DNA from: Roseiarcus sp963833955
Lineage (GTDB): Bacteria > Pseudomonadota > Alphaproteobacteria > Rhizobiales > Beijerinckiaceae
Assembly (NCBI GenBank): GCA_963833955.1
Contig: CAWHZY010000009.1
Coordinates: 124,001-188,000 of the forward strand
DNA: 64,000 bases
Direction of reading: 5' to 3'
Numbering within the stretch: position 1 is the first letter of the stretch; each line of letters starts with the position of its first letter. A program made the position numbers and the translations under genes. This document shows positions 33,871 through 42,715 of this stretch, piece after piece. The notes under the pieces were generated by a model. It was not told where the DNA came from and searched no databases. It was given only the letters and a program-made list of their open reading frames with translations.

Positions 33871-34116
33871 TTACTGGCCCATCTTCGCCTTCATCGCCTG
33901 CAGGGCCTTGCCGCAGCCGATGCTCATTTCTTCCTTGTGCGCCTTGAGGCAGGCGATGATGCGGCCGCCGCCCATCTGAACGCCGGGGCAGAGCCGCGCC
34001 ACATCCGCCTTGCAATATCTCATCGCCTCGGCCTGCTGGGCGAGCGCGTTCGGCGCCGTGGACACGAGCGCCGCGAGCGACAGCGCCGAGGCGATTGCAA
34101 AATGATGAATGCGCAT
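33871..34116 (-). CDS. Small secreted Cys-rich repeat (GLG1-type) protein
   Basis: An 81-residue exported protein. The signal peptide ends at NALAQQ; the mature part is one Cys-rich repeat, AMRYCKADVARLCPGVQMGG then CLKAHKEEMSIGCGKALQ, with four Cys in the GLG1-like spacing. Such proteins are frequent in Hyphomicrobiales and their function is unknown. Confidence 0.82.
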   Translation of the reverse strand: MRIHHFAIASALSLAALVSTAPNALAQQAEAMRYCKADVARLCPGVQMGGGRIIACLKAHKEEMSIGCGKALQAMKAKMGQ

Positions 34117-34313
34117 GTTTCCCCTCCCTTTGCCGCCCGGGGGCGGACTAAAAGACCGGTGTCAGATAGGACGCGGGCGATCGGGCGGTCAAATTAAAAA
34201 CTTCCCGACCCCGTGCGAAAGCCCAATTCGCGGCAGCGCCGCCGGCTCGCGCGCCCCTAGCTTCCGCCCTCGCCTGGCTCTAAGACCGCGGCCCTGGCCA
34301 GAAGGAAGCTGCC

Positions 34314-35714
34314 TTGAACGCCCCCAACGCCGCGCACGACAAGGGGCCCGTGTTCACCCATGGGTCGTTGATGCGCCACGTCGCGGTCATGACCGCGACC
34401 GGCGCCATCGGCTTGATGGCGGTGTTCGTCGTCGATCTTCTGTCGCTGTTCTGGGTGTCGAAGCTCGGCGATCAGGCGTTCAAGGCGGCTGTCGGTTACG
34501 TGGGCTTGATGACGTTCTTCGTCATGTCGATCAACATCGGGCTCACCATCGCAGCCTCGGCCACGGTGTCGCGGGCGCTCGGCGCTGGCGACCGGCCCCG
34601 CGCACGGCGCCTCGCTGCGTCCTCGCTCATCATCACCGCCGTCTTCTCCGCCGTCATGGCCGCGGCGATGTTCCTGTTGCGCGATTGGATCCTCGTCACG
34701 GTCTTGCACGCCCACGGCGAGTCGGCCGAGGTCGCCTCGAAGTTCATCGCCATCAGCATTCCGGCCAATGTGCCGCTCGCGGTCGGCATGACGTTTTCGG
34801 GGATCCTGCGCGCGGTCGGCGATGCGCGCCGGGCGATGTATGTGACGCTGTCGGCCGGGATCGCCACGGCGTTTCTCGATCCGCTGCTCATTTTCGGCCT
34901 GGGGCTCGGCGTCTATGGCGCCGCCTGGGCGACCGTCCTCTCTCGTCTGATCCTGCTCGGGATCGGCTGGCTTGGCGCGGTCGGCGTGCATGATCTTGTC
35001 GCGCGGCCGAAACTGAACGCGGCGCGCGGCGATTTCGGTCCGATCATGGCGATCGGATTTCCAGCGATCATGGCCAATATGGCGGCGCCCGTCAGTTCGG
35101 CCTATACGCTCAGGATCTTCTCCGATTTCGGCGAGCCGGCGATCGCCGCGTCAGCCGTTATCGATCGCGTGACGCCGGTGGCGTTCGGCGTTGTTTTCGC
35201 CCTCACCGCATCGGTCGGGCCGATCATCGGCCAGAACTATGGCGCGAAACTGATGGAGAGAGTGCAGCGGACGCTGACTGATTCCTTCATTCTATCGATC
35301 GGCTACGTTCTCTTCGCCTGGGCGGTTCTGGCGCTGGCCGAGCCGGCGCTCATCGCCGCATTCGAGGCCAGGGGCGAGAGCGCGCAATATATCGCCTTCT
35401 ATTGTCGATACGGCGTGGTGGCCTGGATCTTTCTGGCGTGCCTGTTCGTGGCCAACGTGTCGTTCAACAATCTCGGCTTTCCCGTGCTGTCGATGGCGTT
35501 CAACTGGGCGCGCGCGACGCTGGGCACGATTCCGTTCGTCACGGTCGGCGCGCGATACGGCGGCGTGCAGGGCGGCATGTTGGGGTTCGCGCTTGGCGCC
35601 GCTGTCTTCGGGTTGATCGCTGTGGCGACGGCTTATGCGGTGACGTGGCGGCTCGCGAAGGCGATGGACGGCGGCGTTCGCGCCGACTTGCGGCCGGCGG
35701 CGAAAACGCCCTGA
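34314..35714 (+). CDS. MATE family multidrug/toxin efflux transporter
   Basis: A 466-residue inner-membrane antiporter with twelve predicted helices in two halves. GALMA-like first helix (ATGAIGLMAVFVVDLLSLFW), then SRALGAGDRPRARR and PVAFGVVFALTASVGPIIGQ are MATE-like. The start is a TTG at 34314, chosen because GAAGGAAG lies 6-13 bases upstream and no ATG is well placed. Substrate unknown. Confidence 0.92.
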   Translation: MNAPNAAHDKGPVFTHGSLMRHVAVMTATGAIGLMAVFVVDLLSLFWVSKLGDQAFKAAVGYVGLMTFFVMSINIGLTIAASATVSRALGAGDRPRARRLAASSLIITAVFSAVMAAAMFLLRDWILVTVLHAHGESAEVASKFIAISIPANVPLAVGMTFSGILRAVGDARRAMYVTLSAGIATAFLDPLLIFGLGLGVYGAAWATVLSRLILLGIGWLGAVGVHDLVARPKLNAARGDFGPIMAIGFPAIMANMAAPVSSAYTLRIFSDFGEPAIAASAVIDRVTPVAFGVVFALTASVGPIIGQNYGAKLMERVQRTLTDSFILSIGYVLFAWAVLALAEPALIAAFEARGESAQYIAFYCRYGVVAWIFLACLFVANVSFNNLGFPVLSMAFNWARATLGTIPFVTVGARYGGVQGGMLGFALGAAVFGLIAVATAYAVTWRLAKAMDGGVRADLRPAAKTP

Positions 35715-35729
35715 GGAAGGCTGGCGCCG

Positions 35730-35894
35730 TTACGGAAAGGCGCTCGCGATACGGGTGAAGCTTGAGCTGAGCTGGGTTCCGGCCGTGCCGACGGCGGTCA
35801 CGATCACCACCGCGATGAGCGAAGCGATGAGCGCATACTCGATCGCCGTCACGCCCTGGCGGCAGAGCATGAACCGATGCAACAGCTTGGTCAT
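35730..35894 (-). CDS. Flp/Fap-type pilin, orphan
   Basis: A 54-residue protein, MTKLLHRFMLCRQGVTAIEY then ALIASLIAVVIVTAVGTAGT, with the Flp pilin features: short basic leader, Gly cleavage site, Glu five residues later and a single hydrophobic helix. AAGGA precedes the ATG. No tad/cpa assembly genes are in the window. It is convergent with the MATE gene, 15 bases away. Confidence 0.85.
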   Translation of the reverse strand: MTKLLHRFMLCRQGVTAIEYALIASLIAVVIVTAVGTAGTQLSSSFTRIASAFP

Positions 35895-36119
35895 GACGGG
35901 TGTCCTTGAAATTCACCCGCATCAGGCCTGAAACTTCCTAACATTGGATGAGATCGAGAGGAGACTTTTGGCGTTGCGGCAGGCGCCTGCCGCAACGGTT
36001 AAGGCGGTCCGAAGGGCGGGGCGCGTTTCTGTATCTTTCCCGACGCCCTTTGCATTGTCGGGGCGGCGCGACTATCTAGCCGGTTCGCCGGTTCGCCGGC
36101 CGAGGGGGTAAGCGCCTTT

Positions 36120-37490
36120 ATGGCTCGCGACGTCGTCGATAGTGAAGTTGTTGAATCACGCGACGCGCTCGTCGCCTGGCTCGAGGAGGGATGCAAGCCG
36201 GCGGGCCCGTTCAGGGTCGGCACGGAACACGAGAAAATCCCATTTTATCGCGCCGATCATTCTCCCGTCCCTTATGGCGGCGAGCGGGGAATCGGGGCGC
36301 TGCTCGAAGGCATGCGCGCCCATCTTGGCTGGGCGCGCATCGAGGACGGCGAAAACCTGATCGGCCTCTACGACGCGAAAGGCGAGGGGGCCATCTCGCT
36401 CGAGCCGGGAGGACAATTCGAGCTATCCGGCGCGCCGCTCCACGACGCGCACGCGACGGCCGACGAGCTCGATCGTCACCTGGCCGCCTGCAGCAAAGTC
36501 GCCGAACCGCTCGGCATTGGCTTTCTCACGCTCGGCATGAGCCCCAAATGGTCGCTGGCGGAGACGCCGGTCATGCCAAAAAGCCGTTACGCGATCATGG
36601 CCCGCTACATGCCGAAGGTCGGAACGCGCGGCCTCGACATGATGTTTCGCACCGCGACCGTGCAGGTCAATCTCGACTTCGCGAGCGAACAGGACATGGT
36701 CGCGAAGATGCGCGTGGGCCTTGCGCTGCAGCCGGCGATCGCCGCCTTGTTCGCCAATTCGCCGTTCACCGACGGCAAGCTCAATGGACTTTTATCCGCT
36801 CGCTCGGAAATCTGGCGCCATACCGATCCGGCGCGCACCGGCATGCTGGCCTTCGCCTTCGAGCCCGGCATGGGATTTGAGCGCTACGTCGACTATGCGC
36901 TCGGCGTGCCGCTCTATTTCCTGAAGCGCGGCGACCATTATCAGGACGTGGCGGGAGCAAGCTTTCGCGATCTGCTTGCCGGCCGGCTCGAGGAAGCGCC
37001 GGGCGAGCGCGCCACGCTTGCCGATTGGGCCAACCACCTGTCCTCGATTTTCCCCGAGGTGCGCCTCAAGCGCATTCTCGAAATTCGCGGCGCCGACGTT
37101 GGCCCGCCGGAGCGCATTGTCGCTCTCGCGGCGCTGATGGCTGGTCTCTACTACGATCCGGACGCGCTTCGCGCGGCCGAGGCGCTGATCCAGGGCTGGA
37201 CCGCCGAGGACCGGCAGAAGCTGCGCGACGACGCGCCGGTGCTTGGGCTTGGCGCCGAGATTCGCGGCCGGGATCTGCGTTCGGTCGTGATGGACATGCT
37301 GGCGATCGCCCACGGCGGCCTCAAGCGGCGCGCGCGGCTTAACGCGAAGGGCGAGGACGAGACCATCCACCTTCGTCCCCTCGAGGCGATCGCCGCGAGC
37401 GGCCGCGAGCCGGCCCGGCATTGGATTGAGCGCTACGAGGGGCCCTGGGGCCGCTCGGTCGAGCCGGCGTTTGACGAGGCGGCGTTCTAG
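36120..37490 (+). CDS. gshA: Glutamate--cysteine ligase (plant/alphaproteobacterial type)
   Basis: Intact 456-residue ATP-dependent ligase making gamma-glutamylcysteine, the first step of glutathione synthesis. FRVGTEHEKIPFY, GLYDAKGEGAISLEPGGQFE and HTDPARTGMLAFAFEPGMGF are diagnostic of GshA type 3. Ends DEAAF. Stands alone between the pilin and rsmE regions; gshB is not seen. Confidence 0.95.
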   Translation: MARDVVDSEVVESRDALVAWLEEGCKPAGPFRVGTEHEKIPFYRADHSPVPYGGERGIGALLEGMRAHLGWARIEDGENLIGLYDAKGEGAISLEPGGQFELSGAPLHDAHATADELDRHLAACSKVAEPLGIGFLTLGMSPKWSLAETPVMPKSRYAIMARYMPKVGTRGLDMMFRTATVQVNLDFASEQDMVAKMRVGLALQPAIAALFANSPFTDGKLNGLLSARSEIWRHTDPARTGMLAFAFEPGMGFERYVDYALGVPLYFLKRGDHYQDVAGASFRDLLAGRLEEAPGERATLADWANHLSSIFPEVRLKRILEIRGADVGPPERIVALAALMAGLYYDPDALRAAEALIQGWTAEDRQKLRDDAPVLGLGAEIRGRDLRSVVMDMLAIAHGGLKRRARLNAKGEDETIHLRPLEAIAASGREPARHWIERYEGPWGRSVEPAFDEAAF

Positions 37491-37500
37491 TCCTGCTCTG

Positions 37501-37550
37501 CGCGCCGATGCGTCGCTTCAGCGCGCCGATGCTTCACTTCAGCGCGCGAT
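37501..37550 (+). repeat. 21-base tandem repeat, 2.4 copies
   Basis: Units CGCGCCGATGCGTCGCTTCA(G) at 37501-37521 and CGCGCCGATGCTTCACTTCA(G) at 37522-37542 are followed by a partial CGCGCGATG. It sits 11 bases after the gshA stop and overlaps the 3' end of the convergent secreted protein gene by a few bases. Confidence 0.75.
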
Positions 37551-37925
37551 GTCGCCGGCGCCCGTAGGCGCCAAAAAGCGGTCGCCGCTTAAGGGCGCGC
37601 CGATAATCGTGAGGCCGGAAGCCTGGTTGCCGATCGGCGCGAACGGGTCGTGCCTGCCGCCGATCCGCTCGTCGGACCCGAAACGCGCGCCAGCAGTGAT
37701 ATAGCCGCTGATCCGCGCGCATCCGGCTCGGACAGGCGCTGCTGCATCCTCACTTGATCCGCCGCAATAGGACCCGCGCAGCGGCGGCTGAGAGTCCAGC
37801 GCAATGGCGCCGCCGGCGCTGGCCGCATTCGGCAGACTTGCCCCGATGACCGCCAATAAAGGCGCGCTGAGCGCCCCAATCACTCGCGCGACCCCGCGCG
37901 ACGCGCCGATGGAATGGTGAATCAT
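37539..37925 (-). CDS. Secreted protein of unknown function
   Basis: A 128-residue protein if started at 37925. The N-terminal hydrophobic stretch GALSAPLLAVIGASLPNAAS is a signal sequence. The mature part contains RGSYCGGSSEDAAAPVRAGC and ISGYITAGARFGSDERIGG, a short segment resembling the ISGYI strand of porins, but it is too short to be one. Not recognised. Confidence 0.45.
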   Translation of the reverse strand: MIHHSIGASRGVARVIGALSAPLLAVIGASLPNAASAGGAIALDSQPPLRGSYCGGSSEDAAAPVRAGCARISGYITAGARFGSDERIGGRHDPFAPIGNQASGLTIIGAPLSGDRFLAPTGAGDIAR

Positions 37926-37985
37926 TGCAACCGGGATGAAGCCACAACGTGGCGGCAAAATGGCAAAGGGGTCTCGTAATCAAGA

Positions 37986-38748
37986 CTAATGCCCGTTGTG
38001 ACTTTTTGGCCAATCGCCGAGCGTCGCCTGGATGAGCGCCAGCGCCGCGACTGCAGCCGTGTCTGCGCGTAGAATCCGCGGCCCGAGGCTCAGGCGCAGC
38101 ACGCGCGGCCTCGACAGGATCGCGGCGCGCTCATTGTCGTCGAAGCCGCCTTCCGGCCCGATCAGGAGGCCGACGCCGCCTTCCTTGGGCGCGTTGGCGA
38201 GCGCGTCGAGCGGGCTCGCCTGGTCCGCCTCCTCGTCGCAGAAGACGAGCAGCCGCTCCGGCGGCCAGCGCTCGAGCGCCTCACCGAGCGCCTCGACGGG
38301 CGCAATCTCCGGAATCCAGATCACGCCGCATTGTTCGCAAGCCTCGATCGCGTTGGCCTCGAGACGCTCAAGGTTGACCCGGGAGACCTGGGTGTGGCGG
38401 GTGATGACCGGCCGCAACCGGCGCGCGCCCATCTCGATCGCCTTCTGCGCCATATAGTCGAGCCGAGCATGCTTGAGCGGCGCGAACAGGTAGTCGACAT
38501 CCGGCGGCGCCTCCTGCGGCCCGGGTCCGCGCGCCGACGATGAGCGAAGCGGCCTTGCGCGAGCTCGCGGCGAGGCTGGCGGAAAACTCGCCATCCCGGC
38601 CATTGAACAGAAGGACGGGCGCGCCGGCGGCGAGACGCAGCACATTGACGAGATAGTTCGTCTGCTGGGGATCGAGCTTGACCTCGGCGCCCGTGGCCAA
38701 GTCCTGGGAAACGTAAAGACGTGGGGTTCGGAAGTCGGTTCGAGCCAT
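37986..38748 (-). CDS. rsmE: 16S rRNA m3U1498 methyltransferase RsmE, frameshifted
   Basis: SPOUT-fold methyltransferase, about 254 residues, modifying U1498 of 16S rRNA. Start 38748 gives MARTDFRTPRLYVSQDLATG and the N-terminal PUA-like domain (DPQQTNYLVNVLRLAAGAPV, LLFNGRDGEFSASL). The frame changes at about 38530; the C-terminal part has LIGPEGGFDDNERAA and LSLGPRILRADTAAVAALAL, the trefoil-knot SAM site. Both halves are conserved, so the break is probably an assembly indel. Confidence 0.93.
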
Positions 38749-38818
38749 GCGCTTCCATAGCCCGGGCCAAGACCGGCGGCCATCGCCGACGCCTTTCCGC
38801 GGCGCATGAAACCGCCAG

Positions 38819-39079
38819 GCGGCCACGCGTCGCAGCGTGTTCGAGAAGCTTGCGGTTGGCGGCGTGAACGCGAGCGATCTGCGGCGCGGGATGGCGATCA
38901 GCCAGCTGGTCATGTCGCAGCATCTCGCCGTCCTGCGCTCCGCCGGTCTCGTTCGCGAGTGTCCAGACGGCCGTTTCGTCAACGATGAAGTGGACCCGGT
39001 GGGGCTCGTTCGGACCGGGCAGTGGCTGGCTCGGTATCGGGCCTACTGGCCGCGCCGCATCTTGCGGGATGCGCGATAG
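38819..39079 (+). pseudogene. ArsR-family regulator remnant
   Basis: About 85 residues of a winged-helix repressor: RSVFEKLAVGGVNASDLRRG, then ISQLVMSQHLAVLRSAGLVR and DGRFVNDEVDPVGLVRTGQW, ending RILRDAR. The first helix and a start codon are missing, and no Shine-Dalgarno is visible, so it looks truncated at its 5' end beside rsmE. Its 3' end overlaps the convergent GH88 gene by 37 bases. Confidence 0.65.
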
Positions 39080-40379
39080 CCGACGAAGCCCATTCCGGCG
39101 AAGCCGAGGAGCATCATTGCCCAGGTCGATGGCTCGGGGACCGGGCTATACAGCACCCAGCCAGGCTTCCCGTCGAGCACGTTTTGCAATCGCAGCAGCG
39201 CCTCGGTGAAATAGTAGTCGCCGTAGATCAGCGCGGTGTTCGTCCCACCGGCGCCCGGGAAGCCGTCGATCAGCACGGACTCGCCCGGCGCGCCAAGGTC
39301 GAGGTAGTTGCTGCTGAGGGACCCCAGTATGTTCTCGGCATCCAGCAGATACGACGCCCTAAGTGCGCTCGTTCCAGCAACGGTGCTCAGCATGACGAGC
39401 CCGTCCGCCGCGATCGCCGCCGCCGAAGTGTCCACAGGCTGCGATCCCGGCGCGTTAAAATCCCAGGGAGGGATCCAGGCGCCGTCGGCGAGCAACTGGC
39501 CGACGAAATAGTTCGCGAGGTCTTCCGCCGTCTTCAGGAATGCCGGGTTATCCGACGTCTGATAGGCCTGCACGAAGCCATACAGGCCCCAGGCCTGCCC
39601 GCGCGCCCAGGTCGAGCTATCGGAATAGCCGGCGAATGTCCCCCGGCTCATGAGCGCCCCGGTGGTCGGGTTGAAATCCGCCACCTGAAACGTGCTGCCA
39701 TCCAAGCGCACGAGGTTTGTCGTCACTGTATTGGCATGACTCGCCGCTATCCCCGACCAGGTGGAACTGCCGCCATTGCCGGCGCCCCACTGCAATGGCC
39801 CGAGCTGCATCATGCTATCGATGGTCACGGCAAAGTGGGATGGAGGTTGGTATGGAGGGAACGTCCAGGAGCGAACCGCCCCGACGTTTGGATTGTAGAG
39901 CGACGCGAGCGAGTTGCCTGTGGTGAGAAGCACGCTCTTGTAGCTCGGGTCTCCCGTCAGCCGGTATCCGTTGCCGAAACTCGTGCCGATGATGAAGCCG
40001 ATGTCGGAAGGGTCGATCGGGCGGCCATTCGCCTGCGAGGCCAGCGGAGCGGTCCAAGCCTGCGCCGCGGCGCGCCATTGCTGAGACCCCGTCGCCTGAT
40101 AGAGAAGCCAAAGCTGGCCCGGGAAAAACCCGCTTGTCCATCCTTGGGCTCCGTCCAAAGGACTTGTCGTCGTCCACGTTCCGCTGTCGCCTCCCGAGAC
40201 CGGATATAGGGGATTTACGGGCGCCGGAGAGGAGCCCAGCGAAGACAGAAGTCTTCGACACCTGAGTTCTCGATGAAAGACAGATCCGTCGCTATGCCTT
40301 GCTGCGAGTCCAGAGGCCCCGCCACGGCTTCGCTCATCAAGCATATGATCGACGCTGAGGCCAAAGCCAGACGTTGCAT
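39043..40379 (-). CDS. GH88-like unsaturated glucuronyl hydrolase with PEP-CTERM anchor, frameshifted
   Basis: Exported glycoside hydrolase family 88-like enzyme, about 440 residues. The start at 40379 gives signal MQRLALASASIICLMSEAVA; the frame changes at about 40250, after which the (alpha/alpha)6 domain reads FAVTIDSMMQLGPLQWGA (candidate catalytic Asp) and STWARGQAWGLYGFVQAYQT, the GH88 signature. The C-terminus has VPEPSTWAMMLLGFAGMGFV plus RASRK, a PEP-CTERM sorting signal with helix and basic tail. Likely acts on uronic-acid oligosaccharides outside the cell; no polysaccharide lyase is adjacent. Confidence 0.82.
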
Positions 40380-40583
40380 CGCATTCCCCACAGTGCGGAG
40401 CAGATTGCAAAGCGCATTATTCTTATAACGTCACCACACCACAACGCAATGCGCAATGCGCAGAACGCCCAAGCGCACGATGGCCACGTCCTGCATTTGC
40501 CATCACGCTCCGCCGTAACAAATCCGGTTCGTCCGCGAATGTTGGTGAGCGCTTGCGCGCCCGCTTAGCAGGAAGGGTTAGCC

Positions 40584-41294
40584 ATGAGGGCCTTTGCAAA
40601 AATCGGCGTTTCGGTCGCGGCCTTGGGGCTCATCGCCTGTCCGTCGCGTTTTGCCCTCGCGGGCGATGCGGCGCACCCGACCGTGATCGAACTGTTCCAG
40701 AGCCAGGGCTGCTCGTCATGCCCGCCGGCGGAGGCCAGTGTCGGCGCGGTCAGCGACCGCGCGGACGTGCTGGCCCTCTCGTTTGAGGTCGACTACTGGG
40801 ACCGGCTCGGCTGGAAAGACACGTTCTCCAAGGCCGCCTGGACGGCGCGCCAATACGCCTACGCTCGGGCGATGGGTCAGGACGGCGTCTACACGCCCCA
40901 GGTGGTCGTCAACGGCCGGGTCGCGGGCGACGCTTTGGAGCCGGGCAGTCTAGCCGGCCTGATGGGCCGGGGCGATCGCGGCGCGGGCGGCCCGAGCATC
41001 GGCTTCTCGGGCGGGGCTGTGACGGTGGGGGCGGGGGCCGCGCCAGCCGGCGGGGCGGACGTATGGCTCGCGCGATATATTCCTCACACGGTCGAGGTCG
41101 CGATCCCGCGCGGCGAGAACGGCGGCCGCACTCTGCCCTACAAAGACGTGGTGCGCGAGATGGTCCTTTTGGGTAAATGGCGCGGCCAGGCGGAAACCTT
41201 TCCGGTGACCGGTGGGAGCGATCCCGGGCTCGGCGAGGCGGCGCTCGTGCAGGCGAACGGAGCAGGGCCGATCCTCGCGGCGGCGAAAAGATAA
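40584..41294 (+). CDS. DUF1223 secreted thioredoxin-fold protein
   Basis: A 236-residue exported protein. The signal peptide ends near RFALAGDA. The mature start VIELFQSQGCSSCPPAEASV carries a CSSC-type redox motif typical of DUF1223, followed by LSFEVDYWDRLGWKDTFSKA and YTPQVVVNGR. A periplasmic thiol-redox role is probable from the fold. The start codon follows AGGAAGGG. Confidence 0.9.
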   Translation: MRAFAKIGVSVAALGLIACPSRFALAGDAAHPTVIELFQSQGCSSCPPAEASVGAVSDRADVLALSFEVDYWDRLGWKDTFSKAAWTARQYAYARAMGQDGVYTPQVVVNGRVAGDALEPGSLAGLMGRGDRGAGGPSIGFSGGAVTVGAGAAPAGGADVWLARYIPHTVEVAIPRGENGGRTLPYKDVVREMVLLGKWRGQAETFPVTGGSDPGLGEAALVQANGAGPILAAAKR

Positions 41295-41306
41295 AGGCCG
41301 TCTTAT

Positions 41307-41378
41307 CATTCCCGCGCAAACGGGAATCCAGAGATGTCGGCGAAAGTCTGGATGCCGGCTTTCGCGGGCACGACATCC
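41307..41378. repeat. Dispersed CCCGCG...CGGGAATCCAG palindromic repeat
   Basis: CATTCCCGCGCAAACGGGAA at the left, then TCCAGA, and CTGGATGCCGGCTTTCGCGG at the right form nested inverted repeats of a kind widespread in proteobacterial intergenic DNA. It lies between the convergent DUF1223 and choloylglycine-hydrolase-family genes and may serve as a bidirectional terminator. Confidence 0.7.
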
Positions 41379-41407
41379 GACCGCGCCGGTCGATCCCTCT
41401 CGCGTGT

Positions 41408-42514
41408 TCAGTGCGGGAAGTCGGCCGAGCGGTCCAGAATGTCTTCGGTGCGGACTTTATCGAGGGGGAAGGAGGAAATGGCCTTGCCCGCGAAGTCGAG
41501 CTTGGAAAGATCGACCGAACGCATCCTGCGGTCGTACATCGTCCAATAATAATAGACCTTATGGCTCATGTCGGCGATGACCGACCATTGCGTGTAGCCG
41601 AGATGGAAGTCCTCAGGCGTCCCTTCGCGCACCAGTCCCTTCGGAATGTCGAAGTTATTGAGCATTACCGACGCGGCGTTGACGGCGTCGGCCGCGTCCT
41701 TGGCCGGGATCATGGTGTTGACGAAGGCGACCGCTCTCACGAACCGCGAAGGCGGCGTGAAATCGCCCGGCAGCCCAAGCATCCCGCTTCCCGCTCCAAA
41801 GGGCGCGAGCGAAACGCCGTCGATCTCATGCGGTCGCGCGGCCTGAGGCGTCAGGTTCGCATAGTTCCGCAAGTTCAGGAGATGCCAGTCATAATTGGGC
41901 GAGTTGGTCATCGCTCCGACCTTGTTGTCGGTCATGGCTAACTTGCCGTCCACGTATTCGATCACGATCGAAGCGCCGGTCGCGTCGCTCACGATGTGAT
42001 GCAGGGGCAGGGGGGTGCCGAACTCCTTTTCGATCTCGGCGTTGCGCACCACCCGGATCTTCGGCATCGCCTCGCGCACTTCATCCACGGTCTTAAAGTT
42101 GCTCAGGATGTAGTTGACGAGATCGACGTTGCTGACGGTGGTCGCCAGTTCGTCGGCTTTCACCTCCTGGTATTTGGCGAAGCCCGGAAAGAAGAGCGCG
42201 CCGACGGTCAGTCCGGCTTCGTTCATGCCGTCCGTCGCATAGGCGAGCCCGGCGGCGTTCACGCCGACGAAGCCATAGGGGTTCTTCCACGCCGCGCCAG
42301 TCTTGCCATCACCCAGAGCAGACGAGAACGCCATCGCTCGCGGCACGAGCATCATCTCGGATTTGAGATCGGAGGCGCCCCATTCCATCGTGCGGGCATA
42401 GATGCGCGTCCCGTCCTCGGCCTTGAAGATCATCGAGGTGCAGGCGTCGGCGCTTCCCGCGCCAAGCCCGGCAAGCGCGCCGGCAAATGTCAGCGCGATC
42501 AGCCTCTTGTTCAT
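41408..42514 (-). CDS. Choloylglycine hydrolase family (Ntn) amidase, copy 1
   Basis: Exported linear-amide C-N hydrolase of 368 residues. The signal peptide ends SADA, leaving Cys as the first mature residue (CTSMIFKAEDGTRIYARTME): this Cys is the Ntn nucleophile. The Arg in YARTMEW, GMNEAGL, and TNSPNYDWHLLNLRNY are the other active-site marks. Substrate unknown (bile-salt, penicillin V or acyl-homoserine lactone-type amides are typical of the family). A paralogue with the same layout is at 59888-60985. Confidence 0.88.
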   Translation of the reverse strand: MNKRLIALTFAGALAGLGAGSADACTSMIFKAEDGTRIYARTMEWGASDLKSEMMLVPRAMAFSSALGDGKTGAAWKNPYGFVGVNAAGLAYATDGMNEAGLTVGALFFPGFAKYQEVKADELATTVSNVDLVNYILSNFKTVDEVREAMPKIRVVRNAEIEKEFGTPLPLHHIVSDATGASIVIEYVDGKLAMTDNKVGAMTNSPNYDWHLLNLRNYANLTPQAARPHEIDGVSLAPFGAGSGMLGLPGDFTPPSRFVRAVAFVNTMIPAKDAADAVNAASVMLNNFDIPKGLVREGTPEDFHLGYTQWSVIADMSHKVYYYWTMYDRRMRSVDLSKLDFAGKAISSFPLDKVRTEDILDRSADFPH

Positions 42515-42715
42515 TGCCCTTCACCTTCCACAATCATTGTTCCTGAAGATCGCGCGCCGCCTTCGACTCGACGCGCAAATCGCTGCTGTCGCGTGGCCGG
42601 TGGCCGGGTCGGCGGGATGCATCTCTAGGTGAGCTTTGTTAAAAAATAGAGGCGACTCAGCCGCGGTGGCGCTGGTGAGTGCGGATCAGCGGAGCTTGGC
42701 GCCGCGCGCTCGCGG

